Source: Mobilicoccus massiliensis (GTDB lineage Bacteria > Actinomycetota > Actinomycetes > Actinomycetales > Dermatophilaceae). Taken from it: a DNA stretch of 64,000 nucleotides. The notes beneath the pieces were generated by a model, which saw only the letters and a list, made by a program, of their open reading frames with translations, ran no database searches and had not been told where the DNA came from. A program made the translations under genes and the position numbers. The stretch's first letter is position 1; every line of letters begins with the position of its first letter. The stretch is taken from contig NZ_LN651327.1 in the NCBI RefSeq assembly GCF_000826525.2, positions 124,001-188,000 of the forward strand, written 5' to 3'. Below are positions 34,179 through 42,555 of this stretch, piece after piece.

Positions 34179-35480
34179 TCAGTGGTTCACGCTCGCAGAC
34201 TGCTCCTCGGCGCCGCCGTTGTGTGCAAGACGGAGGTCGTGCACCTCGTATCCGACGATGAGATCCAGCCATCCGAGTCGGGGCTCGCCGTGCAGCCCGA
34301 GAGGCAGCGAAAGCAGCCGCGTGAGCAGGACGTCGGTCTCCTGGATCGCGAGGGCGTTGCCGGGGCAGCGGTGGTTGCCGTCGCCGAACGACATCGCCTC
34401 GGGGCGTACGCCCTTGGGGATGTCCCGGCCGGGGCACAGGGCGAGTGGGTCCGCGCCGACGCTGCCTTCGTCGGCGTTCGCGGCGCGAATCGACAGGTCG
34501 AGCACGGCACCGGCGGGAACGTGATGCACGACGTCGCCGTCGGTGAGGGTGAGGTCCTCGACAGCGCGGCGGAAGAGGTGACCGACGACGGGCTCGAGTC
34601 GCAGGATCTCGTGGAGCAGCTCGTGGCGCTCGGCCTCGTCCCCGGCCACGTATCGCCGGCGCAGATCGTCGTCCTCGAGCAGGTGCCAGGCGACGATGCA
34701 GATGTACTCCCGGGTCGTCACCATCCCCGCGGCGGCGTAGGTGACGCATTCGGTCGTGATCTCGGAGTCGGTGTAGCCCTGATCGAGCAGGTGGGAGATG
34801 ACGTCCTCGCGGCGGCGCTCGCGTCGGGCCTTGATCGCGGGCCGCACGTCGCGGGCGTAGAAGTGGGCCACCGGGCCCAGACCGCGCGTCGCCGAGACCA
34901 CCGCGGAGAACCGCCCCGCCAGTGAGGCGACCGCCGCCCCGACGCCCCGGCTCGAGTCGCCGCCGGCGTCGTCCTCCCCGCCCACGTGAGAGCGTGGGGG
35001 CTGCGCCGGGATCGCGAACAGGCGTTCCAGCCGCCGCGCCATGCCCCGTGAGTCGGTCAGGCCGATGACGGCCGCGGCGACCGCGACCGAGTACTCGAGG
35101 CTGATCCGCCCGAGATCGACGGTGCGTCCGGCCCGCGTCTCGGTGCGCACCTCGTCGACGAGCTCCGCGGCGCGGGACTCCATGAGCTCGCGGTAGCGGC
35201 GGCTCACGGTGGCCGGGGCGAAGTATCGGGCGATCATGCTGCGTTGCCTGCGGTGCTCCGGCCCGTCGAGATAGAGGATCGGTTCGCGCATCGCGCGGGC
35301 GCCGCCGCGGACCATGTCGACGTTGAACCCGGCCTGCACCGTCGTCCCGGCTCGCAACACCTCCTTGACCAGAGGGTAGGAGCGCACGTGCCAGACCCCG
35401 TCGATCAGTTCGACGGCCGGGGAGAGACGCTCTCCGGCGCGCCCGGTCTTGCGTGCACCGTGGGGACAGGACGTGCTCAT
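34179..35480 (-). CDS. cytochrome P450
   Basis: A 433-residue soluble bacterial P450 monooxygenase. The heme-ligand loop is FGDGNHRCPGNA (Cys about residue 373), the I-helix oxygen-activation motif lies in YAAAGMVTTRE (about 253) and the K-helix ExxR in HEILRLEPV (about 293). C-helix heme-propionate residues appear in DGPEHRRQRSMIARYF. Substrate unknown; no ferredoxin or reductase gene is adjacent. ATG 35480 follows GAAGGAG at five bases; an upstream ATG at 35507 is an alternative. A long perfect hairpin lies 55-90 bases upstream in the leader or promoter region. Confidence 0.95.
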   Translation of the reverse strand: MSTSCPHGARKTGRAGERLSPAVELIDGVWHVRSYPLVKEVLRAGTTVQAGFNVDMVRGGARAMREPILYLDGPEHRRQRSMIARYFAPATVSRRYRELMESRAAELVDEVRTETRAGRTVDLGRISLEYSVAVAAAVIGLTDSRGMARRLERLFAIPAQPPRSHVGGEDDAGGDSSRGVGAAVASLAGRFSAVVSATRGLGPVAHFYARDVRPAIKARRERRREDVISHLLDQGYTDSEITTECVTYAAAGMVTTREYICIVAWHLLEDDDLRRRYVAGDEAERHELLHEILRLEPVVGHLFRRAVEDLTLTDGDVVHHVPAGAVLDLSIRAANADEGSVGADPLALCPGRDIPKGVRPEAMSFGDGNHRCPGNALAIQETDVLLTRLLSLPLGLHGEPRLGWLDLIVGYEVHDLRLAHNGGAEEQSASVNH

Positions 35481-35534
35481 CTCCGCTCCTTCGACGACGT
35501 CACCCATGAGTCTGCCTGCGAAGCGGGGGACATG

Positions 35535-35570
35535 CGAAGGGGCGGTGCGGGTGCACGCACCGCCCCTTCG
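35535..35570. terminator. 15-bp perfect hairpin in the P450-DDAH divergent gap
   Basis: CGAAGGGGCGGTGCG (35535-35549) is perfectly complementary to CGCACCGCCCCTTCG (35556-35570) around a six-base loop. It lies between two divergent genes, so it is not a normal end-of-gene terminator; it may be an attenuator in the P450 leader or a transcription barrier. Confidence 0.6.
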
Positions 35571-35750
35571 GACGGACCTGGGCCTGTGACCGCTCCGGGT
35601 GCCGGGACGGCGGGTGGTGGAAGTCGCCGTCGCACCTCTCTTCGGCACCTACCGGTGAGGATGGAGGGGAACGGGACGATCGCCCGTCAATCATTGGGTA
35701 CCGATCGGGTCAAGGGACGGTCAACGCGGGGGTCGTGCCACGCTGAGGGC

Positions 35751-36521
35751 ATGGCCACGCACCGAGCGCTCATGCGATGCCCCGAGCCGGGCCTCGGCGA
35801 GGCGGTCCTGTCGTTCATCGATCGGGAGCCCGTCGTGCTCGAGCGGGCGGTGGAGCAGTGGCACCGGTTGCGGGCCGAACTCGAGTCGGCCGGCTGGCAG
35901 GTCGTCGTCGTCGAGCCTCATGAGAGCGACCCGGACTGCCCCGACGGCGCGTTCGTCGGAGACGCGGTCGTGTCGGTGGCCGGGCGCGTCGTGCTCACCC
36001 GCTCGGCCGTGGAGTCGCGACGCCCGGAGCGCACCGCGATCCGTCGCACGCTCGCGGGCATGCACGTGCGGGTCGCGCCGATCAGGCGTCCCGGCACGGT
36101 CGAGGGCGGTGACCTCGTGCGGGTCGGGGACACGCTCTACGTCGGCGTCGGGACGCGGACCAACCGGGCCGGTCTCGCCCAGGTCGTCCGCATCATGCAG
36201 GCGTCGGGGCTGCGCGTCGTGCCCGTCCCGCTGCACAAGTCGGTGCAGCTCGACTCGGCGGTCGCCGCGCTGCCCTGCGGCACGGTCCTCGGCTATCCGC
36301 CCCTCGTCGACGACCCCTCGGTGTTCGACGACTTCGTGCCCGTCCCCGAACCCGGTGGCGCCCACGCCCTCCCGCTCGGTGGCGACCAGGTGCTGCTGCC
36401 CGCGAGCGCCCCCCGCTCGGCGCAGACCGTCGTCGACCTCGGCTACACCCCGGTCGTCGTCGACATCTCCGAGTTCGAGAAGCGCGAGGGGACGATGACC
36501 TGCCTCGTCGCGCCGTTCTGA
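35751..36521 (+). CDS. ddaH: dimethylarginine dimethylaminohydrolase (DDAH-like amidinohydrolase)
   Basis: A 256-residue guanidino-group-modifying enzyme converting dimethylarginine to citrulline and methylamine, or a related arginine deiminase-type reaction. Family landmarks: RCPEPG near the start, DPDCPDGAFVGDAVV (here FVGD where many homologues have FVED), RRPGTVEGGDLVRVGDTLYVG, PLHKSVQLDSAVAALP (catalytic His region) and the C-terminal GTMTCLVAPF with the nucleophilic Cys about residue 252. The start has CACGCT six bases upstream, fitting the leaderless pattern. Single gene. Confidence 0.88.
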   Translation: MATHRALMRCPEPGLGEAVLSFIDREPVVLERAVEQWHRLRAELESAGWQVVVVEPHESDPDCPDGAFVGDAVVSVAGRVVLTRSAVESRRPERTAIRRTLAGMHVRVAPIRRPGTVEGGDLVRVGDTLYVGVGTRTNRAGLAQVVRIMQASGLRVVPVPLHKSVQLDSAVAALPCGTVLGYPPLVDDPSVFDDFVPVPEPGGAHALPLGGDQVLLPASAPRSAQTVVDLGYTPVVVDISEFEKREGTMTCLVAPF

Positions 36522-36555
36522 GCGGCGCTCGTCCCCAGATCGCCAGTGCAGCTCG

Positions 36556-37335
36556 TCAGTACAGGTGCGCGACCTGGGGAGCGACCTCGTCCCACGCCTC
36601 CGGGGAGCAGGCCACGAGCAGCCCGGCGCGGCCGAGAGCGCGGTCGCTGACGTCGTACCGGGAGCCGTCGAGAAAGCGCACGACCCCGCCGAGCTCGTCG
36701 ACCATGAGCGAGCCGGGGCAGTGGTCCCACGGCAGGCCCTTGCTGTAGAGGATGCCGTCGACGCGCCCTCCGAGGAGCCACGGATAGTCGATGCCGCAGC
36801 TCCAGGCGGTGGGGCCGAGGTCGAGCGAGCCGTGGCGGCCTTCGAGGCGCGGGGTGGAGGTGACGACCGTGAGTCCGTCGGTCGGCATCGTCATCGCCGG
36901 GAGCCGTACCCCGTCGCGGTACACGCCGGCGCCACGCTCGGCGATGTAGCTGACGCCGTGGGCGGGATGAAGGATCCACGCGCGCACGGGCTCGCCGTCG
37001 CGCAGTTCGGAGATCATCACCGCGTGGTCGGCAGAGCCGTGCACGAAGTTCCTCGTGCCGTCGATGGGATCGACGGTGTAGGCGTGCGCCGCGCCGGCGA
37101 GACGGCTCGGGAGCCCGGGATCGACGGCGGTGGCCTCCTCACCGACGACGAGCACCCCCGGATCGTCGGCGAGCAACGCCGCGGTGATGAGGCGTTCGGC
37201 CTCCTGGTCGGCGACCGTGACGAGGTCGCCCGGATTCTTCTCCATGACCTCACCGGCGCCGAGTGCCTGAAAGCGGGGCGTGATGACCTGCTCGGCGACC
37301 TCGCGCATGAGATCGAGAACGGCTTGGGTGTCCAC
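36556..37335 (-). CDS. inositol monophosphatase family protein
   Basis: A Mg2+-dependent phosphatase of 259 residues. Metal-binding motifs are clear: GEEAT (Glu about residue 67), YTVDPIDGTRNFVHG (DPxDGTxNF, about 87-101) and the C-terminal GLPWDHCPGSLMVDELGG (WD...). Substrates in this family include inositol-1-phosphate, histidinol phosphate and fructose-1,6-bisphosphate; none can be assigned. GTG 37335 has GACGGT six bases upstream. It lies 38 bases downstream of the LOG-type gene on the same strand and may share its transcript. Confidence 0.9.
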   Translation of the reverse strand: MDTQAVLDLMREVAEQVITPRFQALGAGEVMEKNPGDLVTVADQEAERLITAALLADDPGVLVVGEEATAVDPGLPSRLAGAAHAYTVDPIDGTRNFVHGSADHAVMISELRDGEPVRAWILHPAHGVSYIAERGAGVYRDGVRLPAMTMPTDGLTVVTSTPRLEGRHGSLDLGPTAWSCGIDYPWLLGGRVDGILYSKGLPWDHCPGSLMVDELGGVVRFLDGSRYDVSDRALGRAGLLVACSPEAWDEVAPQVAHLY

Positions 37336-37373
37336 GGATCCACCGTCTCACACGTCGTCGGGCTCACACGTCG

Positions 37374-37949
37374 TCAGGAACGGTCCTGCCATTTGGGGGT
37401 CGTCGAGGGCACCCAGTGATCCATCGCGTCGAGCAGCGACACGGGGTCGGAGTCGACGGTGTAGAGGCCGAGATGGGGGGCGCGGACGAAGCCCTGCGAG
37501 ACGCAGTGTCCGAAGAACGACACGAGACGGTCGTAGTAGCCGAGGGTGTCGACGAGCCCGACCGGCTTGGCGATGAGGCCGAGTTGGTTCCACGTGATGA
37601 TCTCGATGACCTCTTCGACGGTGCCGAATCCGCCCGGCAGGGCGACGAACCCGTCGGCGACCTCGGCCATGACCGCCTTGCGTTCGTGCATCGAGGTGGT
37701 CGTGCGCAACTCCGTGATGCCTTCGTGGGCGATCTCGGCCGCGACGAGGTGTTCGGGGATGATGCCGAGCACCTCGCCTCCCTGTGCCAGGGCCGCGTCG
37801 GCGAGAGTGCCCATGAGCCCGACCGAGGCGCCGCCGTAGACGAGGCGCATTCCGCGGCGTGCGATCTCGGCACCCAGGACGGCGGCGGCCTCGACGTAGC
37901 GAGGATCGTCGCCGGGACTGGAACCGCAGAACACACAGACGCTGCGCAT
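37374..37949 (-). CDS. LOG family cytokinin-riboside-phosphate phosphoribohydrolase-like
   Basis: A 191-residue Rossmann-fold protein of the LOG ('lysine decarboxylase-like') family. The motif PGGFGTVEEV (about 110-119) and the preceding M-ERK (MHERKAVM) are diagnostic; GGASVGLMGTLADAAL is the N-terminal nucleotide-binding loop. LOG enzymes release a free base from nucleoside 5'-monophosphates. The start at 37949 has a TACGCT box seven bases upstream on the minus strand, so transcription is probably leaderless. Divergent from pepN. Confidence 0.92.
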   Translation of the reverse strand: MRSVCVFCGSSPGDDPRYVEAAAVLGAEIARRGMRLVYGGASVGLMGTLADAALAQGGEVLGIIPEHLVAAEIAHEGITELRTTTSMHERKAVMAEVADGFVALPGGFGTVEEVIEIITWNQLGLIAKPVGLVDTLGYYDRLVSFFGHCVSQGFVRAPHLGLYTVDSDPVSLLDAMDHWVPSTTPKWQDRS

Positions 37950-37956
37950 GCCCTTC

Positions 37957-37962
37957 AGCGTA
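37957..37962 (-). promoter_or_regulatory. leaderless -10 box for the LOG gene
   Basis: On the minus strand TACGCT lies seven bases before the ATG at 37949. Confidence 0.5.
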
Positions 37963-38051
37963 ATGCGCGGGGCCGTGCGGCTTCGCGTTCGTCGAGCACC
38001 GACCGGCCTGGAGGTGCCCGAAACCGCAGGCGGCCCGACGGGGGCGACCGG

Positions 38052-38057
38052 TACCTT
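38052..38057 (+). promoter_or_regulatory. leaderless -10 box for pepN
   Basis: TACCTT ends seven bases before the ATG at 38065; no ribosome site is present. Confidence 0.5.
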
Positions 38058-38064
38058 GACCGGC

Positions 38065-40692
38065 ATGGACACCAACCTCACCCGATCCGACTGCGCCTTT
38101 CGAAGCGACGACCTCGACCTCGCCGGATACCGGGTCGAGGTCGACGTCTCCGAGTGCCCCGACCCGCAGGTGGAGACGTTCCCGACGACGACGGCCGTCG
38201 ACCTCACCAGCGCGTCGGGTGAGGTCACGCTCGACTTCATCGGCGAGGTGACCGGGGTCGAGGTCGACGGGCAGGCCCAGGAGGTCGACGCCGACGGTGC
38301 ACGGGTGCGAGTGACGGTCCCGGCGGGGCAGCCGTGCACGGTCACGGTGCGCGGGCGTGCCCGGTACAGCCGCTCGGGTGAGGGCATGCACCGTTACGTC
38401 GACCCGGCCGACGGGCAGACGTACCTCTACACGCAGTACGAGCCGTCGGATTCGCGGCGCGTGTTCGCGTGCTTCGAGCAGCCCGACCTCAAGGCGCCGT
38501 TCACGTTCGTCGTCACCGGGCCCGACGCGTGGGAGGTCCGCAGCAACGGCGCCGAGATCGCCCGCGAGCAGACCGGCGAGAACTCCGCCGGATCGGCCTG
38601 CAGCCGGCGCACGTTCGCGACGACTCCTCCGCAGTCGACGTACTTGACCTGCATCGTCGCCGGCCCGTACCGACGCTGGGACGACGAGTGGAGTCGGACG
38701 CGCGACGGCGAGGAGCTCACCGTGCCGCTGGCCCTGCTCTGCCGCGAGTCCCTCGCCTCGGCCTTCGACCCCGAGGAGCTGTTCGCGCTGACCAAGCAGG
38801 GGCTCGACCACTTCGACACGGCGTTCGCCTACCCCTATCCGTGGGGCAAGTACGACCAGATCTTCGTGCCCGAGTACAACCTCGGCGCGATGGAGAACCC
38901 CGGCCTGGTGACGTTCTCCGACGAGGCGTACGTCTACGAGTCGGCCGCGACCCGCAGCCAGCACGAGGGCCGTTCCAACACGCTCATGCACGAGATGTCG
39001 CACATGTGGTTCGGCGACCTCGTCACCCCGAAGTGGTGGGACGAGTTGTGGCTCAAGGAGTCCTTCGCCGACTACATGGGCACGGCCGCGAACGCGCTCG
39101 CCACCGACTTCACCGACGCGTGGACCCCGTTCTGCGCCCGCCGCAAGGCGTGGGCCTACGAGCAGGATCAGTTGCCGACCACGCACCCGATCGTCGCCGA
39201 CATCCCCGACATCGAGGCCGCCCGGCAGAACTTCGACGGCATCACGTACGCCAAGGGCGCGAGCGTGCTCAAGCAGTTGGTCGCCTACGTCGGCGAGGAG
39301 GAGTTCTACGAGGGCGCCCGCCGCTACTTCCAGCGGCACGCGTTCTCCGCCACGACGTTGCCCGATCTGCTCGCCACTCTCGAGGAGGCCTCGGGCCGCG
39401 AGCTGGGGCATTGGGTCGACCAGTGGCTGCACACGACCGGGGTCTCCGAGCTCACGCCGCGGGTCACGCTCGCCGACGACGGCACCATCGCGGAGCTGGT
39501 GATCGAGCAGGCCCCGTCGGGCGAGAACGGCGACGTCCTGCGCGACCACCGCCTCGTCGTCGGGCTGTACGAGCTCGAAGGCGAACGGGGAGACGAACGC
39601 GAAGGCGATGACACGCTGCGGCGCACGTCCCGCATCGAACTCGACGTCGCGGGCGCGTCGACGGTCGTCCAGGAGGCGGTGGGTCTGCCGGCGCCGGCGC
39701 TCGTGCTCGTCAACGACGACGACCTCACCTACGCCAAGGTGCGCCTCGACGAGGCCGGGCTCGCGACGATCCGCGAGACGTTCGCGATCGAGTCCTCCCT
39801 CTCACGCGCCTGTGTGTGGTCGGCGCTGTGGCAGGCCTGCCGCGACGGGCTGCTGCCGGCGGCCGATTACGTCGACATCGTGTGCCGGTACGCACCGCGA
39901 GAGTCACACGTCGCGCTGCTCGGCAACGCGATGGCCCAGGCGCTCGTGGCGGCTCGCCGGTACGCGCCGGTCTCGCGTGGAGGTGAGCTCGTCCGTCGGG
40001 TGCTCGACCTGGCCGCGGAGCAGATGCGCGCTGCCGAACCGGGGTCGGGTGCGCAGCTCATCTTCGCCCGGGCCTTCGCCGACGCGGCGCTGTCGTGCGA
40101 CGAACGTTCCTCGGAGATCCGGGAGCTGCTCGACGGCTCCGAGGTCGTCGACGGGTTGCCGATGGACTCGATGATGTGCTGGTCGCTCCTGCGGGCCCTC
40201 GCCGCGACCGGGCACGCGAGCGTGGCCGATCTCGACGCCGAACGCGAACGCGATCAGAGTTCCCCGGCCCGCATCCGTCACCTCACCGCGGTCGCGTCGA
40301 TGCCGGACCCCGCGACCAAGGAGGAGGCGTTCATCGCGGTCATCGACGACATGTCGCTGTCGAACGACGAGGTCAGCGCCCGTACGACCGGCTTCTCGAC
40401 GCCCGGGCACGGGTCGCTCACCGAGGGTTACCTCGAGCGGTACCTCGAGGCGCTGACGCGGGTGTGGTCGACGCGCAGTCAGGAGCTCGCCACCCGCGCC
40501 GTCGAGGGCTTCTTCCCCACCGCCGACCTCGTCGAGGGCGGCAGCATCGACGATCAGCCGGTCGTGGCCGCCGTCCGCGGCTGGCTCGACAGCCACCCCG
40601 ACGCGCCCACGGCCCTGCGCCGCCTGCTCGTCGAGGAGCTCGCACACCTCGAACGCGCCCTGGGAGCCCAGGCCGCGGCCGTCGTAGGCTGA
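38065..40692 (+). CDS. pepN: aminopeptidase N (M1 metallopeptidase)
   Basis: An 875-residue cytoplasmic aminopeptidase removing N-terminal residues from peptides. M1 landmarks: the exopeptidase motif GAMEN (about residue 276), zinc motif HEMSHMWFGDLVTPKWWDELWLKE written in part (HEMSH ... KESF; about 310-335) and the downstream ITYAKGASVL. The N-terminal beta domain and the long helical C-terminal ERAP1-like domain (about 545-860) are present, as in the actinobacterial PepN of 850-870 residues. A leaderless start is supported by TACCTT. Followed closely by an FKBP gene. Confidence 0.96.
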   Translation: MDTNLTRSDCAFRSDDLDLAGYRVEVDVSECPDPQVETFPTTTAVDLTSASGEVTLDFIGEVTGVEVDGQAQEVDADGARVRVTVPAGQPCTVTVRGRARYSRSGEGMHRYVDPADGQTYLYTQYEPSDSRRVFACFEQPDLKAPFTFVVTGPDAWEVRSNGAEIAREQTGENSAGSACSRRTFATTPPQSTYLTCIVAGPYRRWDDEWSRTRDGEELTVPLALLCRESLASAFDPEELFALTKQGLDHFDTAFAYPYPWGKYDQIFVPEYNLGAMENPGLVTFSDEAYVYESAATRSQHEGRSNTLMHEMSHMWFGDLVTPKWWDELWLKESFADYMGTAANALATDFTDAWTPFCARRKAWAYEQDQLPTTHPIVADIPDIEAARQNFDGITYAKGASVLKQLVAYVGEEEFYEGARRYFQRHAFSATTLPDLLATLEEASGRELGHWVDQWLHTTGVSELTPRVTLADDGTIAELVIEQAPSGENGDVLRDHRLVVGLYELEGERGDEREGDDTLRRTSRIELDVAGASTVVQEAVGLPAPALVLVNDDDLTYAKVRLDEAGLATIRETFAIESSLSRACVWSALWQACRDGLLPAADYVDIVCRYAPRESHVALLGNAMAQALVAARRYAPVSRGGELVRRVLDLAAEQMRAAEPGSGAQLIFARAFADAALSCDERSSEIRELLDGSEVVDGLPMDSMMCWSLLRALAATGHASVADLDAERERDQSSPARIRHLTAVASMPDPATKEEAFIAVIDDMSLSNDEVSARTTGFSTPGHGSLTEGYLERYLEALTRVWSTRSQELATRAVEGFFPTADLVEGGSIDDQPVVAAVRGWLDSHPDAPTALRRLLVEELAHLERALGAQAAAVVG
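40685..40690 (+). promoter_or_regulatory. leaderless -10 box for the FKBP gene
   Basis: TAGGCT overlaps the last codons of pepN and ends seven bases before the ATG at 40698. Confidence 0.45.
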
Positions 40693-40697
40693 CGCGC

Positions 40698-41066
40698 ATG
40701 GACAAGCCCACCGTCACCATTCCCGAGGGCGACGCGCCCACCGAACTCGTTCTCGAAGACCTCGTCGTCGGCGACGGCCCCGAGGCCGCGCCCGGCACGA
40801 CCGTGGCCGCCCACTACGTCGGCGTCGCCTGGTCCACCGGCCAGGAGTTCGACAACAGCTACGACCGCGGCGAGCCGCTGCAGTTCCCCCTCGGCGGCGG
40901 CATGGTCATCAAGGGCTGGGACGACGGCATCGTCGGCATGAAGGTCGGCGGTCGCCGTCGCATCACGATCCCGCCGCACCTCGGCTACGGCGCCCGCGGC
41001 GCGGGCGGCGCGATCAAGCCGAACGAGACCCTCGTCTTCGTCGTCGACCTCATGGGCGTGAACTGA
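40698..41066 (+). CDS. FKBP-type peptidyl-prolyl cis-trans isomerase
   Basis: A 122-residue single-domain FKBP: VLEDLVVGDGPEAAPG, then VAAHYVGVAWSTGQEFDNSY, LQFPLGGGMVIKGWDDGIVGM (the FKBP core, Val/Ile-Lys-Gly-Trp) and RRRITIPPHLGYGARG. It catalyses proline isomerisation in the cytoplasm and lacks a signal peptide. It starts five bases after pepN and has its own TAGGCT box, so it may be transcribed both from pepN and separately. A strong hairpin follows. Confidence 0.95.
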   Translation: MDKPTVTIPEGDAPTELVLEDLVVGDGPEAAPGTTVAAHYVGVAWSTGQEFDNSYDRGEPLQFPLGGGMVIKGWDDGIVGMKVGGRRRITIPPHLGYGARGAGGAIKPNETLVFVVDLMGVN

Positions 41067-41089
41067 CCGCACGTCGCACACCCGGCTCC

Positions 41090-41140
41090 GACGACGGACG
41101 CCCGGCCCGCAGGAGGTTCTGCGGCCGGGCGTCCGTCGTC
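41090..41140. terminator. bidirectional terminator between FKBP and flavohemoglobin genes
   Basis: An 18-bp perfect stem (41090-41107 with 41123-41140, core GACGACGGACGCCCGGCC) continues inward with GCAG/CTGC after one bulge. It sits between two converging genes and could serve both strands. Confidence 0.85.
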
Positions 41141-41154
41141 TGTGTGTGGGGCGA

Positions 41155-42396
41155 TCAGTTGGGGTTCTGCGCCCACAGGTCGGGTCCGAAGACCTCGTAA
41201 CGGATGGCCTCGCTCGAAACGCCCTTGTCCATGAGGGTGCGGCGGACGTTGCGCATGAACGGCAGCGGACCGCACATGAACACGGTCGCGTTCTCGGGCA
41301 CGTCGATCGTGGAGAGGTCCATGAGCCCCTCGACGGCATCACGGTCGGCGGCGCCCTCGAGGTCCTCGTACCAGAGGTGGCTGCCCACGGACTCCAGTCG
41401 CCGGGCGCTCGCCGCCACCGTGTCGTACAGCGGGTGACGCGCCGCCGAGGCGTCGGCGTGGGCGAGGATCACCGGGCGGGAGGGGGCGCGCTCGGCGAGG
41501 TCGTCGACGATCGCCGCCATCGGGGTGATGCCGACGCCCGCGCTGACGAGCACGAGCGGGTCGGTGGAGTCCTCGAGCACGACGTCGCCGCACGGGATCG
41601 ACACGGGGATCGTCGAGCCCTCGGGGCACTGGTCGATGAGGAAGTTCGACACGAGGCCGTCGGGTGCGCCGTCGACGCCGCGCACCCGGCGGACGGTGAT
41701 CTGCAGCGTCTGCGAGCGGGGCGCCGAGGAGATCGTGTACTGGCGCGGCTGGGTGCCGCCGTCGGGGAGGGTGGGGTTGACGGTGACGTACTGGCCGGCG
41801 TGGTGCGAGGGGACCTCGCCGCCGTCGGCGGGCGTCATGACGAGGGTGACGACCTCGTCGGAGCCGTCGGCCGTGACCTCCACGACCCGGTCGGTGACCG
41901 TGTAGTCGCGCCAGGGGTTCTCGGGGTCGATGCCGTTCTGGGCGTAGACCTTGGCCTCCTCGGCCACGAGCTGCAGCGCGAACAGCCAGTAGACCTCGTC
42001 CCACGCCGCGGCGATCTCGGGCGTGACGGCGTCGCCGAGCACGTCGCCGATCGCCCACATGAGGTGGTGGCCGACGATCGTGTACTGCGGTGCGGTGATG
42101 CCGAGCGAGACGTGCTTCTGCGCGATGCGCTGCAGCACGGGCTCGAAGCTCGGGGCGTCGGGGTCGATGAGGTGCACGGCGTACGCGACGACCGAGGCCG
42201 CGAGGGCCTGGGCCTGCTCGCCGAGCTCCTGGTCGGCGCGGTTGAAGACGCCGAGCAACTCGGGGTGCGCGTCGAACATGTGGGGGTAGAACCGCGAGGT
42301 GATCTCGACGGCGTGCTCGGCGACGACGCCGGCGGTGGCCTTGACGATCTCGGTGGACTGGGCTGACAGCACGCTCTGCTCCTTCGTCGGTGGCAT
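41155..42396 (-). CDS. hmp: flavohemoglobin (nitric oxide dioxygenase)
   Basis: Detoxifies NO to nitrate using O2 and NAD(P)H. The 413-residue protein has an N-terminal globin (about 1-145; heme-proximal His in LQRIAQKHVSLG, distal FYPHMF region), a FAD domain (about 155-265; RQYTISSAP and the GQYVTV loop) and a C-terminal NAD domain (about 270-405; VSAGVGITPMAAIVDDL and the final VFMCGPLPFMRNVR). ATG 42396 gives the family N-terminus; an internal VLSAQSTEIV start is possible. A candidate operator lies upstream. Convergent with the FKBP gene. Confidence 0.95.
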   Translation of the reverse strand: MPPTKEQSVLSAQSTEIVKATAGVVAEHAVEITSRFYPHMFDAHPELLGVFNRADQELGEQAQALAASVVAYAVHLIDPDAPSFEPVLQRIAQKHVSLGITAPQYTIVGHHLMWAIGDVLGDAVTPEIAAAWDEVYWLFALQLVAEEAKVYAQNGIDPENPWRDYTVTDRVVEVTADGSDEVVTLVMTPADGGEVPSHHAGQYVTVNPTLPDGGTQPRQYTISSAPRSQTLQITVRRVRGVDGAPDGLVSNFLIDQCPEGSTIPVSIPCGDVVLEDSTDPLVLVSAGVGITPMAAIVDDLAERAPSRPVILAHADASAARHPLYDTVAASARRLESVGSHLWYEDLEGAADRDAVEGLMDLSTIDVPENATVFMCGPLPFMRNVRRTLMDKGVSSEAIRYEVFGPDLWAQNPN

Positions 42397-42412
42397 TCGG
42401 CCCCACCGTAGA

Positions 42413-42434
42413 TGACACGGGTGTGCCCGTGACA
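42413..42434. promoter_or_regulatory. candidate operator upstream of hmp
   Basis: CACGGG (42416-42421) and CCCGTG (42426-42431) form a perfect inverted repeat around TGTG, extending imperfectly to TGACACGG...CCGTGACA. It starts 17 bases before the hmp ATG and lies in the divergent gap shared with putP; a nitric-oxide- or stress-responsive repressor is a guess. Confidence 0.35.
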
Positions 42435-42555
42435 AACGGCGGCGGTGGGTGATCGAACATCTCGTCGGTGACCCCAATCACACCCACCGGGCGCTAGTCT
42501 CCCGCGCATCGGGTGCGACCGCCGCCCGTGCTATCGCACCCCTTCAGGAGGACTC

